From assembly GCF_900111155.1 (NCBI RefSeq), contig NZ_FOGG01000036.1:1-34755 (forward strand): a stretch of DNA of 34,755 bases. The letters run 5' to 3'. The notes under the pieces were generated by a model that worked only from the letters and a program-made list of their open reading frames with translations, had not been told where the DNA came from and ran no database searches. This document shows, piece by piece, positions 32,787 to 34,755 of the stretch. The position numbers and the translations under genes are program-made. The DNA is from Pedobacter rhizosphaerae. Lineage in GTDB: Bacteria; Bacteroidota; Bacteroidia; Sphingobacteriales; Sphingobacteriaceae. The stretch's first letter is position 1; each line of letters opens with the position of its first letter.

Positions 32787-32911
32787 TGTCTTTGTTTTTT
32801 AAATATTTGTTTTTCAGTGTGTTGCGTAAGATTTGCTGCGGTTTTTTGTTTATAAATACACAAAATGTGGAAAAAAACACTTTCTAAGCCTGTTTTTTAT
32901 TGATTCAAAAG

Positions 32912-32942
32912 TTTTTTTATTTCAGTAAACCCTTTAAATTAG
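32912..32942 (+). promoter_or_regulatory. Weak candidate promoter of the Hc1-like gene
   Basis: TTTT at 32912-32915, 19 bases, TAAATTAG at 32935-32942: one mismatch in the first box and two in the second relative to TTTG and TAnnTTTG. A TTTTCCACA-type site on the minus strand is at 32866-32874. Confidence 0.35.
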
Positions 32943-32991
32943 AGTTAGATAATTAAAACTCAAACCTTTAAAATTATAGGAGTACTTAAAC

Positions 32992-33168
32992 ATGAAAAAA
33001 TTTGAAGAAGTAAAAAGTTTAGTAGCAGCTTTAGAAGCTGATGCAGACAAGTTTTATAACAAAGGAAACAGCGCTGCTGGAACCCGCGTTCGTAAAGGCA
33101 TGCAAGATTTAAAAAACTTAGCTCAGGCTATCCGTTTAGAAGTTCAAGACACTAAAAACAAAGCTTAA
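32992..33168 (+). CDS. Small histone H1-like (Hc1-family) protein
   Basis: A 58-residue protein, MKKFEEVKSLVAALEADADK..., ending LEVQDTKNKA. It is all-helical in appearance, Lys-rich (10 Lys, 3 Arg) and without cysteines. The pattern, with KGNSAAGTRVRKGMQDLKNL in the middle, matches the short Hc1 / histone H1-like proteins common in Bacteroidota, thought to bind DNA by analogy with chlamydial Hc1. Strong support for coding: ATG after ATAGGAGT, a Shine-Dalgarno-like site, and a terminator directly downstream. Monocistronic. It is short enough to be missed by length-limited gene finding. Confidence 0.85.
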   Translation: MKKFEEVKSLVAALEADADKFYNKGNSAAGTRVRKGMQDLKNLAQAIRLEVQDTKNKA

Positions 33169-33190
33169 GCAACCAAAATATTTATAACTA

Positions 33191-33223
33191 AAAAGGCCGC
33201 TGAGTTTTCAGTGGCCTTTTTGT
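33191..33223 (+). terminator. Intrinsic terminator of the Hc1-like gene
   Basis: A 13-bp stem (33191-33203 with 33208-33220, one G-U pair), 4-base loop, T-run at its end. The leading AAAA gives a partial T-tail on the other strand too, and the next gene converges on it. Confidence 0.85.
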
Positions 33224-33238
33224 ATTTATAATCTCTCC

Positions 33239-33559
33239 TCAATTCTTTTTGTCCTTTTCATGCTCAATAGTTACCCTACTATTGTTGAAAAAATGGGTCT
33301 TTTGTTCAAATTTAGCAAGCTTGCCTCTACCAAAGTAATAGAAATCATCTATCCAGAAACTTCCACCAGATGAACGGTAAATCTTGTAAGTAGCGGAGTC
33401 TGTAGTCAGATAAACTAAATCTGCACGAGGATAGCTCGTTTTAAACGCTTCTACACTCATACCGATTACAGGACCTGGCTTTTCTACGTTCTTAGTCGAA
33501 CGTAAAGCGCAGCCACTGGCTGTTACAGCCAATAGGACAATAATAAATAGTTTTTTCAT
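33239..33559 (-). CDS. Small lipoprotein of unknown function
   Basis: 106 residues with a lipoprotein signal peptide: MKKLFIIVLLAVTASGC, lipobox ASGC, lipidated Cys17. The mature part begins with a short polar linker, then PVIGMSVEAFKTSYPRADLVYL and a Tyr/Phe-rich strand region (FWIDDFYYFGRGKLAKFEQ), suggestive of a small beta-rich domain. No known family is recognised; the general layout recalls small BamE/SmpA-type lipoproteins but no diagnostic motif is present. Convergent with the Hc1-like gene; upstream lie two perfect palindromes. Confidence 0.75.
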   Translation of the reverse strand: MKKLFIIVLLAVTASGCALRSTKNVEKPGPVIGMSVEAFKTSYPRADLVYLTTDSATYKIYRSSGGSFWIDDFYYFGRGKLAKFEQKTHFFNNSRVTIEHEKDKKN

Positions 33560-33598
33560 TTGTGTTTTATTTGTGTGTACATTTCAGCAATCAATAAT

Positions 33599-33629
33599 TA
33601 TGCTAGCATAGTACACTGTAAACACGTGT
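33599..33629. promoter_or_regulatory. Pair of perfect palindromes upstream of the lipoprotein gene
   Basis: TATGCTAGCATA (33599-33610) and ACACGTGT (33622-33629) are both perfect palindromes, 11 bases apart, 40 to 70 bases before the minus-strand ATG. Position and symmetry suit regulator binding; no known operator is recognised. Confidence 0.4.
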
Positions 33630-33714
33630 GAGACTAATTCTAATAAAAAGATTAGTTTTGATTGTAAAGTATTGAATATCAGAATTATGTTGTGGAGTAA
33701 TTTTTCCTTTACAC

Positions 33715-33766
33715 AAAAAAAACAGATTGATCGGTCGCCTTATACTGGCAAACCAAACAATCTGTT
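33715..33766 (-). terminator. Probable intrinsic terminator of dapA
   Basis: AACAGATTG (33721-33729) and CAATCTGTT (33758-33766) form a 9-bp stem. On the minus strand it is followed by a run of T (complement of the A-run 33715-33722). The 28-base loop is long but contains GCC/GGC arms that can extend the fold. Confidence 0.6.
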
Positions 33767-33810
33767 CTCTGTTTTATTATACGTTTTGCGAATATTTTTC
33801 CGCAGTCTAT

Positions 33811-34698
33811 TTATGCAAATTGACTTAGCTTATCAATTTCTTTAGCAATGGCCTCTTCTAAGCCTTTAGAAGCTTTAATCAAAGGAAGTCTAACGGTATC
33901 TCCGCAAACACCTAAAAGCTTCAAGGCAGCTTTAATTCCTGCCGGATTACCTTCAGCAAAAGCCAAACGGGTAAATTCAACCAGACTTAAATGTGCTGGA
34001 GTTGCATTTTTAAAATCACCTTTTAAACAAAGCCTTACCATGTCTGAAAACTGTTTAGGTAAAGCATTTCCTACTACCGAAATAATACCCGAAGCACCTA
34101 AAGCAATCATGGGTAAAGTAATTGGATCATCACCAGAGATTAAAAGAAAATCAGCTGGTTTATCTCTCATGATCTGATTAAACTGATCAAAACTACCCGA
34201 CGCCTCTTTAGTGGCAATGATATTTTTAAAATCGTGTGCCAGTCTGCAGGTAGTTTCCGGACTCATATTGCTCATGGTACGACCAGGAACGTTATAAAGG
34301 ATTAAGTCTAAAGGAGATACTTCAGCTAAATATTTATAGTGCTGATAAATCCCTTCCTGTGTAGGTTTATTGTAGTATGGACTAACAGATAAGATAGCGC
34401 TATACCCGGTTGCATCAAAAGATTTAATCTCATTTGCTACAGCTAAAGTGTCATTTCCACCAATACCGGCAACTAATGGTAATCTATTATTGTTAATTTC
34501 AGCAGTATAAGCCCACACCTTCTTCTTCTCGTCCTTAGTCATGGTGGCTGTTTCGCCGGTTGTACCTAAAGAAACGAGGTAATCTATCCCTCCGTCGATC
34601 AAATGATTAATCAGGTTTTTTAAACCATTATAATCAACAGATCCATCTGCGTTGAAAGGCGTAACTAAGGCCACGCCAGTACCCTGAAATTTGTTCAT
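33811..34698 (-). CDS. dapA: 4-hydroxy-tetrahydrodipicolinate synthase
   Basis: First committed enzyme of the diaminopimelate/lysine pathway; condenses pyruvate with aspartate semialdehyde. 295 residues forming a TIM barrel: GTTGE at 45-49, YNVPGRT with Y135 (proton relay) and R140, and Schiff-base K164 in ATKEASG. The product feeds mDAP to MurE, whose gene is in the same window. The ATG lies 23 bases from a CATTCAA repeat element on the same strand; the promoter is probably outside or inside that element. Confidence 0.95.
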   Translation of the reverse strand: MNKFQGTGVALVTPFNADGSVDYNGLKNLINHLIDGGIDYLVSLGTTGETATMTKDEKKKVWAYTAEINNNRLPLVAGIGGNDTLAVANEIKSFDATGYSAILSVSPYYNKPTQEGIYQHYKYLAEVSPLDLILYNVPGRTMSNMSPETTCRLAHDFKNIIATKEASGSFDQFNQIMRDKPADFLLISGDDPITLPMIALGASGIISVVGNALPKQFSDMVRLCLKGDFKNATPAHLSLVEFTRLAFAEGNPAGIKAALKLLGVCGDTVRLPLIKASKGLEEAIAKEIDKLSQFA

Positions 34699-34720
34699 TT
34701 TTAATTTATAATATTTAATT

Positions 34721-34755
34721 ATTGAATGATTGAGTTTTGAATGATTGAATGTTTT
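34721..34755 (-). repeat. GAATG/CATTC repeat element upstream of dapA (runs off the window)
   Basis: Read on the minus strand this is CATTCAAT, CATTCAAAACTCAAT, CATTCAAT, then A/T-rich DNA to the dapA ATG. Bases 34722-34744 are identical over 23 bases, as reverse complement, to 18808-18830 upstream of murE. The element continues past the right edge, so its full extent is unknown. Confidence 0.8.

Noticed and set aside
32663..32887. 74-residue open frame downstream of the alpha-oxoamine synthase
   Set aside because: It overlaps the end of that gene, runs through the terminator stem and has no coding character.

Overview
The window looks like chromosomal DNA from a Bacteroidota bacterium, most likely Sphingobacteriaceae and probably Pedobacter or a near relative. 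The reasons are: candidate promoters of the Bacteroidota type (TTTG, about 19 bases, TAnnTTTG); few Shine-Dalgarno sequences; the FtsL-like protein, the PASTA-tailed PBP and the FtsZ C-terminal tail ending SFLHDNVD; and an alpha-oxoamine synthase of the kind used for sphingolipid-like or sulfonolipid synthesis. The genus is inferred from general resemblance, not from a search.

Layout. 1-2400: rlmF (plus strand) converges on a VIT/CCC1-family transporter and a secreted cupin (minus strand) across a shared terminator. 2700-5260: sucD, a tandem 139-bp repeat block, a lipoprotein-type msrB and a small secreted RlpA-like protein. 5450-9310: class Ia ribonucleotide reductase, nrdB then nrdA. 9314-11575: a small Cys-rich CWC protein, a family 2 glycosyltransferase and a WecA/TagO-like sugar-phosphate transferase. 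11600-14545: GAPDH, a GNAT acetyltransferase and phosphoglycerate kinase, ending in a strong terminator.

14570-31372 is a complete division and cell wall (dcw) cluster in the order mraZ, rsmH, ftsL-like, ftsI, murE, mraY, murD, ftsW, murG, murC, ftsQ, ftsA, ftsZ. Genes are tightly packed, many overlapping, and a terminator follows ftsZ. murF and ddl are absent from the cluster. MurE carries the DNPR motif of meso-diaminopimelate ligases. This fits dapA, the first committed step towards diaminopimelate, at the right end. After ftsZ come an alpha-oxoamine synthase, a 58-residue histone H1-like gene, a small lipoprotein (minus) and dapA (minus).

No prophage, insertion sequence, CRISPR array, defence island or tRNA/rRNA gene was seen, and no wholly new system. 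The unusual signals are mostly non-coding: (1) an MraZ operator with three direct boxes at 10-bp spacing plus an inverted box against the mraZ start codon; (2) two interlocking inverted repeats between ftsA and ftsZ, one made of DnaA-box-like sequences; (3) a dispersed GAATG/CATTC repeat just upstream of the nrdA, murE and dapA start codons in the same orientation; (4) a 139-bp tandem repeat after sucD that shares a motif with the murG upstream region.
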